Made by a program: the position numbers and the translations under genes | The notes under the pieces: generated by a model | The model's database searches: none | What the model was told of the DNA's origin: nothing | The model's input: the letters and a program-made list of their open reading frames with translations, nothing else | Shown: in pieces, positions 36,293-47,937 of the stretch | Position numbering within the stretch: position 1 is the stretch's first letter | How the letters are laid out: each line of letters begins with the position of its first letter | Source of the DNA: Pinus tabuliformis | Taxonomy: Eukaryota; Streptophyta; Pinopsida; Pinales; Pinaceae | Length of the DNA: 64,000 bases | Direction of reading: 5' to 3' | Assembly: GCA_031772625.1 (NCBI GenBank) | Contig: CM062820.1 | Location: 89,078,988 to 89,142,987 of the forward strand

Positions 36293-37358
36293 TGTTATAG
36301 ACAAATTTGTGCCTTACAGCAACAAGCATGAATTGTCAATAATCCAAGGGATCCAAAGTTCCCTAAACATGATGTTCCTACCCCTAGAGGAACAAGGTCA
36401 GCAAACCAACAGCTCTCAGATCAGTTCTCCACCTGAAAACACTCAAAAACAAGCAATCCTGAAATCAAAGCAGGTGCTCCACTAGGTTTATGCGCTGAAA
36501 CTCAGTTGCTCCATGGTGTACCTGCGTTGCAAAGCAAGTGGAACAAAGGCCACCTGCGCTGAGCGAGATGGGACAAGTGGCACACTGAGTCATTGCTCTG
36601 GAATCTTCCAAAAATGACACTTGGATCAGGTATTTCGCCTTGTGATGAGTCAGAGGCTCTGTTTCTCCAAGTGGAAGCAAGGGTCTCCAAGTGGACTCAA
36701 GAACTGAAGATCAACTAAAGATTAACTGAAGAGAGAGAGGACACAAGGCAGCTACACATCAGTTGCAAGCTGACTCATCCTTTCTCAATTCATCTATATA
36801 TTGAGCTCTCTCCTATGAGCTCAGGAGGCTGGAATTTTGTGCAAAGTAATGATATGTTGTTGGTTTCACTATAGAACTATTGGGTGATTGTTTGAGAGAG
36901 GTGAAGAGGAGAAATTCTTTCTGATGGGAGGTGTTGCTGGGTTGGAGCCTTCAATGGTTGTAATACTCTCAAAACCTTTACTTCTTCATTAATAAAAGCT
37001 ATTGAGGTTCTTCTATGTGCTCTTGTTTCAATAATATATTGTGATGATTACATGTTTGGTTTACACTAATCCATGAACCAGTTATGATTGCATGCCTCTT
37101 GTAGTTTCCTTCTTTGTTATTTTGCAGGATCTCATTGTAGCTGGGCAAGCAAAAGAACAAGGAGCTAGGAGCAAGCGGCCAAAGAGAAGAGTTTGGATTC
37201 GACATTAAGCGCAAGGCAATGGTTAGTGCATTTCTCCATTCTCTTTTGCTTTCATAAAGAAGTAAACCTTAAGTAGTTTGTTTTACAGTTGTTGCTAAGG
37301 AACTATCACCCTTAGAGTGGGATAGGGTCATCCGAGTCGGATACTTTTCCCTACAACA
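36293..37358 (+). repeat. 3' LTR of the protease-only element
   Basis: Same length as the 5' LTR. The differences seen are single substitutions (for example GGTTTCTGC against GGTTTATGC, and CTGAGTGAG against CTGAGCGAG). Confidence 0.92.
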
Positions 37359-37363
37359 GTATT
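37359..37363. other. Right target-site duplication of the protease-only element
   Basis: GTATT, matching 29191-29195. Confidence 0.92.
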
Positions 37364-38290
37364 GAGAAAAGGATTATGGGGGGTGGAAATCTTATTTTGG
37401 TCTTGAAAATAATTATACAATGGAAAACCTCGTAATGCGGGATAGAAAGAAGCTCCTCTTTGAAACTTTAGTCACTCCTGTTATCTTATATGGATGTGAG
37501 GTTTTGGGGTTGCAGCATCTCTAGAGAATCTTGGAGAAAGATTGAGCAAATCCAGAAGTGTTTTACAACGTATAACCTCAAAATTAAAAGCAATTCACTC
37601 TATCCTATTCTCCTTATAGAAGTGGGTATTTCCCCTATCGAGAGCCTAGCTATGACTAGGCTTTTGTTGTACAAGAACAAACTCAATAACATAGGAGACC
37701 ATAGACTTCCTGAGCTAGCTTTAAATTCTAGCCAAAATCGCCTAAGGCTCAAGCAAGGTTGGTATAAAGACACTAGGGCCTGGTTAAACCATTGGGAGAT
37801 TGATGAGAATGTTGCATTGCAAAACATTAATAACATTAAAAATATTGTTACTTCTAAGTTCAAAGAAAAAATGTGGTGTGAGAAAGATTTAGCAACTAAA
37901 AGAAAATTAATATACTATAAGGAGGTCATCAACTCCACCCTAGAAGATCAAAAATATCTCTTTGTTTTAACTAGCTCAAAGAAGAAAATTAATATAGCCA
38001 AGATTAGAACGAACTCTCATGAGCTCCATAGTGAAATGGGTTGTTGGGAAGTTCCTAAAACACCATGGATGGAAAGGATCTGCCATCTCTGTGATAATAC
38101 GAACATTGAGGATGAAAATCACTTCCTCTTAGAGTACCCCACGTACAACCACATTAGATCTCAATTTCATAATCTTTGTTGCAATATTGACCTTTCTGAC
38201 CTTTTATGATGTCAAAATTATAGTGAGCTCGGGAGGCTTCTCTTCAAACTTTTTGAGCATAGGAATAAAATCTTAAATCAGACTAAATAA
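37359..38290 (+). pseudogene. LINE-A ORF2, 3' part: C-terminal domain
   Basis: After the target duplication the protein resumes (EKRI, GGWKSYFGLENN), shifts frame near 37480, then runs openly to about 38209 and on to the stop near 38288. It ends with ICHLCDNTNIEDENHFLLEY, the Cys/His segment found at LINE ORF2 C-termini. The second Cys pair is damaged here (LEYP), whereas the LINE-B copy keeps LIECP. This part matches LINE-B (38581-39531) at roughly 85-90% by eye. Confidence 0.82.
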
Positions 38291-38340
38291 TTCATTTCTT
38301 TAGGTCCGATAGACCAAAGTTTGGTCTCAGTGGACGTTAA

Positions 38341-38368
38341 CCACCACCACCACCATCATCATCATCAT
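38341..38368 (+). repeat. LINE-A 3' tail, (CCA)n(CAT)n
   Basis: CCACCACCACCACCATCATC and further CAT units follow GTTAA at the end of the 3' UTR. LINE-B ends with the same GGACNTTAACCACC junction. Confidence 0.8.
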
Positions 38369-38580
38369 TTTTAGTATTAATCCCTCAGGGTTATTATTAT
38401 ATGAATCCTTCCAATTTATTAATATAAGGGTTCACATTATTATTTAATTATATTATTTAATATTATTTAACTATTAAATATTATTTAATTATTTAATTTT
38501 AAATTCTTTATTACTATTTAATTATTTAATACAAATATTAAAAATTTATTATAATCAGTTTAAAATAATTAATAATTATA

Positions 38581-39600
38581 GCATTGAGAAAAGGATTAAT
38601 GGGGGGTGGAAAGCTTATTTTGGTTTTGAAAATAATTGTAAAATGGAAAACCTCATAATGTGGGATAGAAAGAAGTTCCTATTTGAAACTTTAGTCACTC
38701 ATGTTATCTTATATGGATGTGAGGTTTGGGGTTGCAACATCTCTAGAGAATCCTAGAGAAATATTGAGCAAATCCAGAAGCGTTTTATAACGTATAACCT
38801 CAAAATTAAAATCAATACACCATATCCTATTCTCCTTATAGAACTGGGTCTTTCCCCTATCAAGAGCTTAGTTATGATATCAAGAGCTTAGCTATGACTA
38901 GGCTTCTGTTGTACAAGCACAAACTCAATAACATAGGAGACCATAGACTTCCTAAGCTAGCTTTAAATTCCATCCAAAACCACCAAAGCCTCAAAAAAGG
39001 TCAGTATAAAAATAGCAGGGCCTAGTTAAACCATTGGGAGATCTATGAGAATATTACATTGCAAAACATTAATAACATTAAAATATTGTTACTTCTAAGT
39101 TCAAAGAAAAAATGTGGTGTGAGAAAGATTTAGCAGCTAAAAGAAAATTAGGATATTATAAGGAGGTCATCAACCCCACCCTAGAAGATCAAGAGTATTT
39201 CTAGGTTTTAACTAGCGTAAAGAAGAAAATTAATGTAGCGAAGATCAGAACAAACTCTCATGAGCTCCATAGTGAAACGGGTCGTTGGGTCGTTCCTAAA
39301 ACACCATGGATGGACAAGATCTGCCATCTCTGTGAGAATATGAACATCGAGGATGAAAATCACTTCCTCATAGAGTGCCCTGCGTACAACCACATTAGAT
39401 CTCAGTGTCATAATCTTTGTTGTAATACTAACCTTCCTAGCCTTCTTCAATGTCAAAATTATAGTGAGCTCGAGAGGCTTCTCTCCAAGATTTTTGAGTA
39501 TAGGAATAAAATCTTAAATCAAACTAAATAATTCGTTTTCTTTAGGTGTGATAAACCAAAGTTTGGTCTCAATGGACCTTAACCACCATCATCATCAATA
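38581..39600 (+). mobile_element. LINE-B: 5'-truncated second LINE copy
   Basis: Homology to LINE-A begins near GCATTGAGAAAAGGATTAAT and runs to the C-terminal CHLCENMNIEDENHFLIECP, the stop near 39530 and the same 3' UTR ending GGACCTTAACCACCATCATC. Several stops (for example near 38757, 39026 and 39203) and a small internal duplication near 38868-38892 (ATCAAGAGCTTAG twice) show it is dead. It lies 0.2 kb after LINE-A in the same direction. Confidence 0.82.
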
Positions 39601-40470
39601 ATTGTTATTAAGATTTTTATTATTAATTAATATTACTACTATTATCCATTAATATTATTATTAAATAATTTTTTTAATATCATTAAACTATATAATATTT
39701 TTTTAATAATATTAAATTAAATTAAATATTAAATAATTGATGATGATAATTAATGTCTATTAAAATTAATTTATCATCCCAAAAAACTTTGGGAGTGCAT
39801 AACTGCCAGATTTCACTTCTAAATTTATAAAAATTAGCTTTTAGTCAATATAAATTATAATTATTTTATTATTTATATTAATTTATATATATATATATAT
39901 ATAATTATTATTAATTATAATAATAATATTCACGTTTTTTTTAATATTATTTATTTATTAATGTTAAATATTCCAATCACATTGATATATAATATATAAA
40001 TATAGTTGTGTTAATTTTATATCATGGTTTAACTTATTTCTTCATCTTCATTTGAAAATACTTCGTCATCTTCATTTGAAAAGACTTTAACTATTTTTTT
40101 CAACCTTAGTTTGATTAACCATAATGACCATCAGACCAATTTTTTAACCATTTTCTCATGGTAAAATAAACTAAAATTAATTTCATCCGGCAGGATAAGG
40201 ATAATCATAATGGAAAGTTTTCAGAAAAGAAAACTCTTTAAATAAAATATGCATTCGATCTAAATTCTCAACTCCGTCTCAGTCTGCAACACTTCAGTAC
40301 ATAAAATGATTTTCATTATTGTAAAGGTATGCATGCATCTTATTCATGTCAACCTCCATCAGCATATGGGGAATGAAATCAGTCGAATCGTTACTTTTAG
40401 AAATTAAACGGTTCGAGGTAAAACGTAGATAATATTCGAGGTAAAACGGTTCGATTCCTCAATTCGAGGG
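39601..40470. other. AT-rich spacer downstream of the peroxidase
   Basis: ATT/AAT-rich runs and an (AT)n stretch near 39888-39902. CATCTTCATTTGAAAA is repeated near 40043 and 40068. No coding. Confidence 0.6.
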
Positions 40471-40862
40471 TTAATTTGGCTTCCTGCAGTTCTTTCGAAT
40501 CTGTCCGCTAGTTCCAGTAAGAGGCTTGATATTTCCCATCTTAATCATGGCGGCGGCAAAGTCCGAGAAGAAGGTGTTCTGGTTGGAGGCGTATGTAGTC
40601 ACCTGTGAATCAGTGGAGCCACCGTTGAAGAGTTCCTGGTCGGAGTGGAGAAGCCCTTTCTTGCTTTTCAGATTGCTGTAATAGTTTTTGTCAAACACAG
40701 TGGGAGTCATATAATCCAATGGCGACAGGTTGCTGTCTCCGGAGCCTGTGGTACTCGGACACTTTGAACGCAATGAAGTGGAGTACGTAGTATCTATGTT
40801 GGTGTCGTTGTAAATATGGGCTCTGAAATTCTTGCATTGCCCCTGCTCGATAGTATGACCAC
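40471..40862 (-). other. Peroxidase exon 4
   Basis: Begins [19 protein letters not shown] with the proximal His. It continues through [23 protein letters not shown] and [11 protein letters not shown] to the TAA at 40471. No internal stop. Confidence 0.92.
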
Positions 40863-41246
40863 CTGCATATTGAATATAACATCTCAATACAAAACCACCA
40901 ATGATGAATGAATATTCTTAGACCAGTAGGAATTAGGTTTTCTGTTTTATGAATGAATATTCTTAGACTAGTAGGTATTAGTTTTTTTTCCCAACTAAAT
41001 TTGTTAGGGATTCGAATTCGTTTATATGTTTTTTTACCATTTTTTCCATGTAAGATAGAGATTTGGACACAATTTTCACAAATTAAGATATGTCTCTAGA
41101 AATTTAAACTCGCCCATAAACATAATATGTGTCTCTACGAGATAAATTCAACTCCTTAGACAAAAACAATAAGACCAGTAGGCATTAGTTATTGATGGTT
41201 AGTACCAGGAATTTTTGTATGGTAGGAATAATAATATTACAATTAC

Positions 41247-41412
41247 CTGCAAGTGCAACCATCTCCTTTGTGTAGAGTCCCTGCGCTTGGAATAGTGAGA
41301 TGAGTTTGCTCAGACTGGAAGTGGGAGGCGGAATGTTATTGTTTGCACCGCTTTTGCTGGCTGTTGTTGAGTCTCGCCTCCCCAACATTACCGTCCATGT
41401 AGGCCCGCCGAG
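41247..41412 (-). other. Peroxidase exon 3
   Basis: 166 bp, [19 protein letters not shown] to EMVALAG; GT-AG borders; the usual phase and length for this family. Confidence 0.9.
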
Positions 41413-41507
41413 CTGGCAATTGACCATTTGATAAGATATATTAATCATTACATGATATGATCTTTCAGTTATTGAAACAACAATATAAGCAAATCTGAGC
41501 AAAGTTA

Positions 41508-41759
<252 letters not shown>

Positions 41760-41774
41760 TCAACAAAAATAAGT

Positions 41775-42043
41775 TGAGAATAATTAATATTGTTTTGATA
41801 TTAATGGAGAAAATAGTTACATTGTTGTAACTTTCTCCCTAGTTTAGTATTAGTTCCTATAGTTATGGGATTTGGGTGCAACTTCCTATTTCTTAGTATT
41901 GTATTTAATGATGTAATATTTGTTTAATTGACGAATAGAGTGGACGAGAGTGATCTCTCAAGTTTTTGTGAGTGTAGTCCCCAGGTGCAGGCCACACCTG
42001 GGAGCTACATCTTTTTCTTTTCAATTCTGTTCACATTTTATCT
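41775..42043 (+). repeat. Copia-2 5' LTR
   Basis: Begins TGAGAATAATTAATATTG. It may end TTCTGTTCA (42033) or ATTTTATCT (42043), directly before the primer site. Confidence 0.75.
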
Positions 42044-42055
42044 TGGTATCAGAGC
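42044..42055 (+). other. Copia-2 primer-binding site (tRNA-iMet)
   Basis: TGGTATCAGAGC, an exact match. Confidence 0.92.
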
Positions 42056-42768
42056 TCAACTTGAGTGAGCCTCATCTTTTGTCACGTGTGTGGCGGAATT
42101 GCCTGTGTGGCTAGAATAGCCTGTGTGGCTTGAAGTGCCTTTGTGGCTGTGTGTACACGAGAGCTCTGTGCTCAATTGAGCAGGTGGACTGCAGGACACC
42201 TGGCTCGGACTCATAATTTTTTTTTTCTGAGTGGAAAGGCCAATTACCGCGGATTTTGCACTGATAGTCGCTCCAGCAGCCCGATTAGCACGGATTTTAA
42301 GGGATAAATCGCGCTAAAGCGCCAGAAAGCCCGATTACCGCAGGATTTTACCAAGAAAGTCGTGCCAATTAAGATACTTACACCGATTTTTAATTAGCGC
42401 GGATTTTTCGCTCGGGGTAGCGCCAAAGGGATCTCTGAATAGTGTGAACTTCGTTTGGCGGTTTTCAAACGGTGCAGATCGGCGGAGTTGCAGATCCGTC
42501 CGGGAGAGACAGATCGGGAGAACGCCAGGGGTGATCTGCGGGAAGCCTCGACTTCGTTTGGCGATTTGCAGGAGAGCAGAATCGACGAAGTGGTAGATCA
42601 ATCCGAGAGAGGTGGATCGGATCAATTGTGATCAGATCATTGTTTCGGCTGTGCTGAAAACGCTGAATTTGCTCAGTGGAGCCGGAGTGCCAGACACTGT
42701 AGATCGGTGGCAGAAGTGACAGATCCATCTGTCAGGTATTGTTTTTGTTGTTGTTAAGTAGATTCACA
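42056..42768 (+). other. Copia-2 leader
   Basis: About 0.7 kb with no coding and repeated short motifs (GATTACCGC, GATTAGCACGGATTTT, CGTTTGGCG). It probably holds packaging signals. Confidence 0.5.
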
Positions 42769-45700
42769 ATGAGTAATACGATGGAATCTTACCTTAGCGA
42801 ATTTGGTAAACTCAACGGGTCTAACTTCACGAATTGGAAGTTTAAGATCCAGACCCTGCTCGAAGGTGCGAATGCTTGGACTATAGTGACAAGCGATGAG
42901 CAGAAGCCGACTACAACCACACAGAAGGAAGACTGGGAAAAACGAGAAAACAAGGCCAAAGTCCTGTTGAAGATGTCTGTGAAAGACAATGTCATTGCAC
43001 ACATCAGAGACTGTAAAACGTCCGCAGAGATTTGGACGAAAATCAAAAGTCTGTATGAGACCCAGAATGCAAACAGAGTTTTGGCTCTTAAAATCAAGCT
43101 ATTTTCAATGAGGATGGACGAAAGGGACTCTGCTACTGCATTTGTCGCGCGAATTAAGGATGTTAAAGACGGATTGGGGGCCATTGGAGTGGCGGTGGCT
43201 GTTGAAGATCTTGTTGCAATTACAATGAATGAGATGCATGATGATTTCCAAACCTTCATCATTGGAGTCTCGGCAAGGGAGAAAACACCCACGTTTGATG
43301 ATCTCACTGCAATCTTGTAGCAAGAGGAAGAGCGACGGCAGAACCTGAATCTGAACCCCCAAAGTGACGATCTCGCGCTGATGGAAAAACGACGACTATC
43401 TAAAGGGAAGCAGTCACAGTAGCAATCAGTCCAGAAAGGAGGAACAACACATAAACATCACTGTCATGAAGGTATGCTTGCAAATCATTATGAAAATAAA
43501 TGCTTTTATTGTGGAAAGAAGGGTCATATACATAGAGATTGTTATTATAAGAAGCAGGCTGATGAGGCAAGGAGGAGACAGGTAAATCCAAAACACAGAG
43601 GATATTTTGTTGAAGAAGAAGACTTCAGTCATGAATTTCGACTGTTCACAGTCGACTGTGCCCTTTCAGCATTGAATGAAGATGACATCTGGTATGTCGA
43701 TTCCGGAGCATCCTCTCACATGACAGGTAATAAGGAATTTTTTGATAATATTGAAGAAATTATAAATGGATCAAAAATATATCTAAGGGATGATAATGGA
43801 TATCAGATTAAAGGTCATGGGGTGATTTCAGTTAAGTTACCAAATGGAAAGATTAGTCACCTTTCAAATGTTTTATATGTACCTGGAATAAAGAAAAACC
43901 TAATATCTGTATCCATGATGGCTGATCAAGATATGCATGTCGAATTCTTCAAGACTCACTGTGTGATAAAGGATTGCAGGAATGAAATTGTTGCAACAGG
44001 CATGCGAGTTGGAAGCCTATACAGACTGGATGCAAAAAGTATATCAAAGCAAGCCATGGTTGGAAGAGAGTCGACAACTGAGCAACTCTGGCATCAGAGG
44101 TTTGGTCATCTGAATCTACAGGATCTCATGTTGTTACAAAAGAAAGGTATGGTCAAAGGTCTCCCAATCTTTTGTAATATTCAGTTAAACTGTGATGGTT
44201 GTGCCTTAGGAAAGATGCACAGAGAACAGTTCCCTGTGCATGATAGGAGGAGGCAAACATAAATCTTAGAGCTAGTGCACACTGATGTATGTGGTCCCAT
44301 GCAAACAAGGTCGCTAGGGGGAGCATACTATTTTTTGTTGTTTACTGATGACTGCACTAGATATTCATGGATTTGTTTTTTAAACAAGAAAAGTTAGACT
44401 TTCCAATGTTTTATAGATTTCAAAACCCTGGTGGAAAAACAGTTTGGAAAAAGTATTAAAATTCTCCGATCTGATCAAGGAGGAGAATACAAATTAAAGG
44501 AATTCATGAAATACTGCAAATCTCACGGGATTGTTCAACAGTATACAGTACCACACACACCACAGCAAAACGGAGTTGCAGAGCGTAAAAAACAGAACCT
44601 TCATAGAGTGCGCAAGGTGCATGCTGCAAGGTAAAGCTCTATCTAATATTTTTTGGGCAGAAGCGATAAATACTGCTGTATATTTGAAAAATAGAAGTCC
44701 TACCAGGTTTCTTGGCTTCAAAACCCCTTTTGAAGCCTTATATGGATTTAAACCAGGAGTAAACCATTTAAGAGTCTTTGGGTCAAAGGCATTTGCACAT
44801 GTACCCAAAGCTGATAGAAAGAAACTAGACCCTAAGGCAGTGAAATGCATCCTTGTTGGTTATGGTACAGAGTTTAAAGCATACAAATTATTCAATCTTG
44901 AGTCTCGTAAGACATTTGCAAGTAGAGATGTAGTCTTTCATGATCAGGTACAAGAAAGGAAAGTTGATGTTGGAGATGATTGGCACATTCCATTGCTGTT
45001 GGAGGAAAGTAGCGAGGATCAAAGGGAGCAGGAACAGGAGCAGAAAGAAGAGAATGAAGAAGAACAACAAGAAGGTGAAAAAGAAGGCCTAGTTATTACA
45101 GAGGAAAACAAATTTGAGGTAAGTCCCCTACCAAGGAGGTCAGGTAGGAAGACTCAATTACCATTGAAGTTGAGAAACTATGCGTTGATGTCAAAGTTTT
45201 TGAACATTATAGAGCCCTCTAATTATATAGAAGCTAGTCAATTTGAGGAATGGAGAGTTGCAATGAATGAGGAGATGGAATCAATTCTTAGAAATAATAC
45301 TTGGGAATTAGTAGAGATACCTAAAAACAAAACACCTATAGGAAGTAAATGGATGTTTAAACCTAAAATTAATGCAGATGGAAGTATAGATAAGTTAAAA
45401 GCTAGGTTGGTTGCAAAAGGATACTCACAGCAGGAAGGTATTGATTTTGATGATACTTTTGCACCTGTAGCAAAGCTAAATACAATCAGATTACTTATTG
45501 CTTTAGCTACTAAATGTAATTGGGAATTACACCAACTAGATGTTAAATCTGCATTTTTAAATGGTGAGTTAAAAGAAGAAATTTACTTAGTACAGCCAGA
45601 AGGATTTGTAAAGCAGGGGCAGGAACAACTTGTTTGTAGCTTGAAAAAGGCTTTATATGGTTTAAAGCAAGCTCCCAGGTCTTGGTATGAGAATGTTGAT

Positions 45701-46756
45701 TCTTTCTTTATTGAGCATGGTTTCCATAGAAGCTTAAATGACCCAAATTTGTATACCAAGTACAATGATCAGGGGCAGATTATTTTGATTTCTCTATATG
45801 TGGATGATATGATTCTAACAGGAAATGCAGATGACTTAATCAGAGGAATCAAAAGGCTCATGGCACAAGTATTTGAGATGAAAAATCTCGGAAGCCTTAA
45901 CTATTGTCTGGGATTAGAAGTATTCAGAGATACTGGGCAAACTTTTCTTACCAAAGGGAAGTATGCTAGAAATCTGTTGGAAACATTTGGGATGGATCGG
46001 TGTAGATCAGCAGCGACACCTTTGCAGCAAAATCTGAAATTGAGAAGTGACGATGGCACTAAGGAGGTAGATGCCACAATGTACAGACAGCTGGTTGGCA
46101 GCCTGATATATCTTACAACAACCAGACCTGACTTGGCATACTCAGTTAGTGTGTTGAGCCAATTCATGTCGAAACCGCGTGAAAATCACTGGACAACAAC
46201 AAAAAGCGTGTTGAGGTATCTTTGTGGTACTGTTCATTTTGGTATTTTATACACTGATGTATCTGATGTTACTCTAGCAGGTTTTTCAGACTCAGACTGG
46301 GCAGGTAACCTGGATGATCGAAGTTCCATCACAGGTTATGCATTCAACATAGGTTCCGGGGTCATAACATGGAGCAGCAAGAAACAGAGTACTGTAGCTT
46401 TGTCATCATGTGAAGCTGAGTATCAAGCATTGTGTGCAGCAACATGTGAAGTGATCTGGTTGAGGAGACTTTTCAAAGATGCAGTAAAAGAACAAAAACA
46501 ACCCACTTCTATCAAAAGTGACAACCAGAGCACCATCAAATTAGCATACAATCTAGTGTTTCACAAAAACACCAAACATATAGACACTCAGTTCCATTTT
46601 GTTAGAGAGAAAATACAGTAAAAAGAAATTGCTGTTGAATATTGTAAAACTTGTGACAATGTCGCTGATATTTTTACAAAGCCTCTTGCATGAGTGAAAT
46701 TTGAATTGTTTAGAAAGATGCTAGGAGTCCAGGAGAACCCTTTCTCCATTAAGTAG
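42769..46756 (+). pseudogene. Copia-2 gag-pol polyprotein
   Basis: Order: Gag (ATG 42769; MSNTMESYLSEFGKLNGSNF; UBN2-type body), CCHC knuckle CFYCGKKGHIHRDC (about 43500), protease DSGASSHMTG (about 43700), integrase HHCC (HQRFGH ... CDGCALG) and core (TDVCGP, SDQGGEY, PHTPQQNGVAER), RT (LDVKSAFLNGEL, catalytic YVDDM about 45796-45810) and RNase H (SDSDWAGN, SSCEAEY, HIDTQFHFVRE), ending VQENPFSIK. Defects: stops near 43318, 43420, 44260, 44395, 46619 and 46691, and one extra A in an A-run at about 44590, after which the frame shifts. The 696-codon RT/RNase H half is otherwise open. Catalytic residues are intact. Confidence 0.9.
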
Positions 46757-46761
46757 GGAGT
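46751..46761 (+). other. Copia-2 polypurine tract
   Basis: AAGTAGGGAGT immediately before the 3' LTR; it also overlaps the end of pol. Confidence 0.65.
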
Positions 46762-47028
46762 TGATAATAATTAATATTATTTTGATATTAATGGAGAAAA
46801 TAGTTACATTGTTGTAACTTTCCCTAGTTTAGGATTAGTTCCTATAGTTATGGGATTTGGGTGCAACTTCCTATTTCCTAGTATTGTATTTAATGATGTA
46901 AGTTTTGGTTGATTGACGAATAGAGTGGACGAGAGTGATCTCTCAAGTTTTTGTGAGTGTAGTCCCCAGGTGCAGGCCACACCTGAGAGCTAAATCTCTT
47001 TCTTTTCAATTCTGTTCACATTTTATCT
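46762..47028 (+). repeat. Copia-2 3' LTR
   Basis: TGATAATAATTAATATTA to CACATTTTATCT; about a dozen differences and one 2-bp gap from the 5' LTR. Confidence 0.78.
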
Positions 47029-47624
47029 AGATATAGCATATCAATAAGAATATCAATTTTGCGTATTTTATAGCATATCACTAATAATATCAATTTTGGG
47101 TATTTTTATTTGGATGGAGGATTTTGGGAATATTTTTAGAGAGGGTAAGTTCAAACAATTTACTTAGTTTTTCTCTATTAGCTTTTCAAAATATTCTAAA
47201 AATATGGTATACCGATAATAATATCAATTCTTCCTTGCTATGATTTAGGTTCAAGGAATACACTTTCTCTATAGGATAGTAGAATTCTTGCTAAATCATA
47301 AGATTTGGTATATTTGTAAATGGTATATTTGATTTACAAATTACTGGATATATTTTTATTCTTGTAATGGTAGCCACAAAATTTGGTGTTAGACCTAACC
47401 GAAATCACTTTAAAGAGTTACCACGATGATTCAAAATAAATAAAATTAATACTGCACTTTTATGGCTATAAAAATGGCGATAAAAAATTTTAGAAATATT
47501 TCAAGAATTTGATAGACAGAGACAAGTTCGCAACAATTAACCTCACCCCTACCTATAAGATTTTCAAACTATTTAAAAAATCCAGAATTAAATTAAGTTC
47601 AAAACCAAATCAATTATTACACTT
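47029..47624 (-). other. Rest of peroxidase intron 1, no gene
   Basis: AT-rich. ATAGCATATCA with AATATCAATTTTG is repeated near 47035 and 47072. Nothing coding. Confidence 0.6.
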
Positions 47625-47626
47625 AC

Positions 47627-47848
47627 ATTAACGAAGCAGTCCTGAAAGTGCAGGCGGAGCAAAGACGCACCCATCCATTTCTCCTTAGCGACCGCTTGCT
47701 TCACCGCGGCTTTCACTACCGACAGTGCCGTCGGGCAAGATTTGTCATAAAACGTGGAGCTCAGCTGCCCCTTCGCAGTATCAGGAATAGAACACACAAT
47801 AAACACCATTGCAGCAATACACGCGAAGCTCTTCATGGAAGAAGCCAT
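47627..47848 (-). other. Peroxidase exon 1
   Basis: 74 codons: signal peptide, the first Cys motif (YDKSCP) and the distal heme motif with Gln in place of His. The donor is AAT|GTAAGT at 47626-47625. The ATG at 47848 was chosen because it gives a good signal peptide. Confidence 0.9.
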
Positions 47849-47929
47849 TTTTTTGCTTATAGAATAAACCCAAGAAACAACTTTATTTAGCAGTATTGCA
47901 GGATGCTTTTGGGAGATCTGTGATGGGAA

Positions 47930-47937
47930 ATTTATAA
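47930..47937 (-). promoter_or_regulatory. Peroxidase TATA box candidate
   Basis: The minus strand reads CCCTTATAAATTTCCC about 85 bp before the ATG, leaving a short leader of about 50 bases. Confidence 0.5.

Larger units (their letters stand above)
29196..37358 (+). mobile_element. Young protease-only LTR retrotransposon
   Basis: LTRs 29196-30261 and 36293-37358 are each 1066 bp and differ at about ten positions by eye (about 99% identity). A perfect target duplication GTATT flanks them (29191-29195, 37359-37363). The primer site is TGGCGACTCCACTGGGGA and the polypurine tract TTAGGGGGCA. The interior encodes two CCHC knuckles and an aspartic protease; no RT, RNase H or integrase motif, and no clear Gag capsid region, was found in its 6 kb. 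The primer-site type is the one known from Ogre/Tat Gypsy elements, so it is probably a non-autonomous derivative of that group. It sits inside the RT/C-terminal part of LINE-A. Confidence 0.9.
27441..38368 (+). mobile_element. LINE-A, 5'-truncated, split by an LTR element
   Basis: Non-LTR retrotransposon: the end of an apurinic-type endonuclease, reverse transcriptase, a C-terminal Cys/His region and a trinucleotide (CCA/CAT) 3' tail instead of poly(A). The segments 27441-29195 and 37364-38368 become continuous in reading frame once the LTR element and one copy of GTATT are removed. The tail type recalls RTE-like LINEs, but I did not assign a clade. Several stops and frameshifts show it is dead. 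Confidence 0.85.
41775..47028 (+). mobile_element. Copia-2: nearly complete Copia element in peroxidase intron 1
   Basis: LTRs at about 41775-42043 and 46762-47028 (about 95% identical by eye), tRNA-Met primer site at 42044, purine tract AAGTAGGGAGT before the 3' LTR, and a full gag-pol. Orientation is opposite to the peroxidase. LTR identity extends 10 bp past a possible TCA end, so the outer ends are uncertain by about 10 bp, and no clear target duplication was found. It is among the younger elements of the window but carries several stops and one frameshift. Confidence 0.88.

Noticed and set aside
42335-43362. Several minus-strand frames over the Copia-2 leader and gag
   Set aside because: Shadows of the gag frame or of the non-coding leader.
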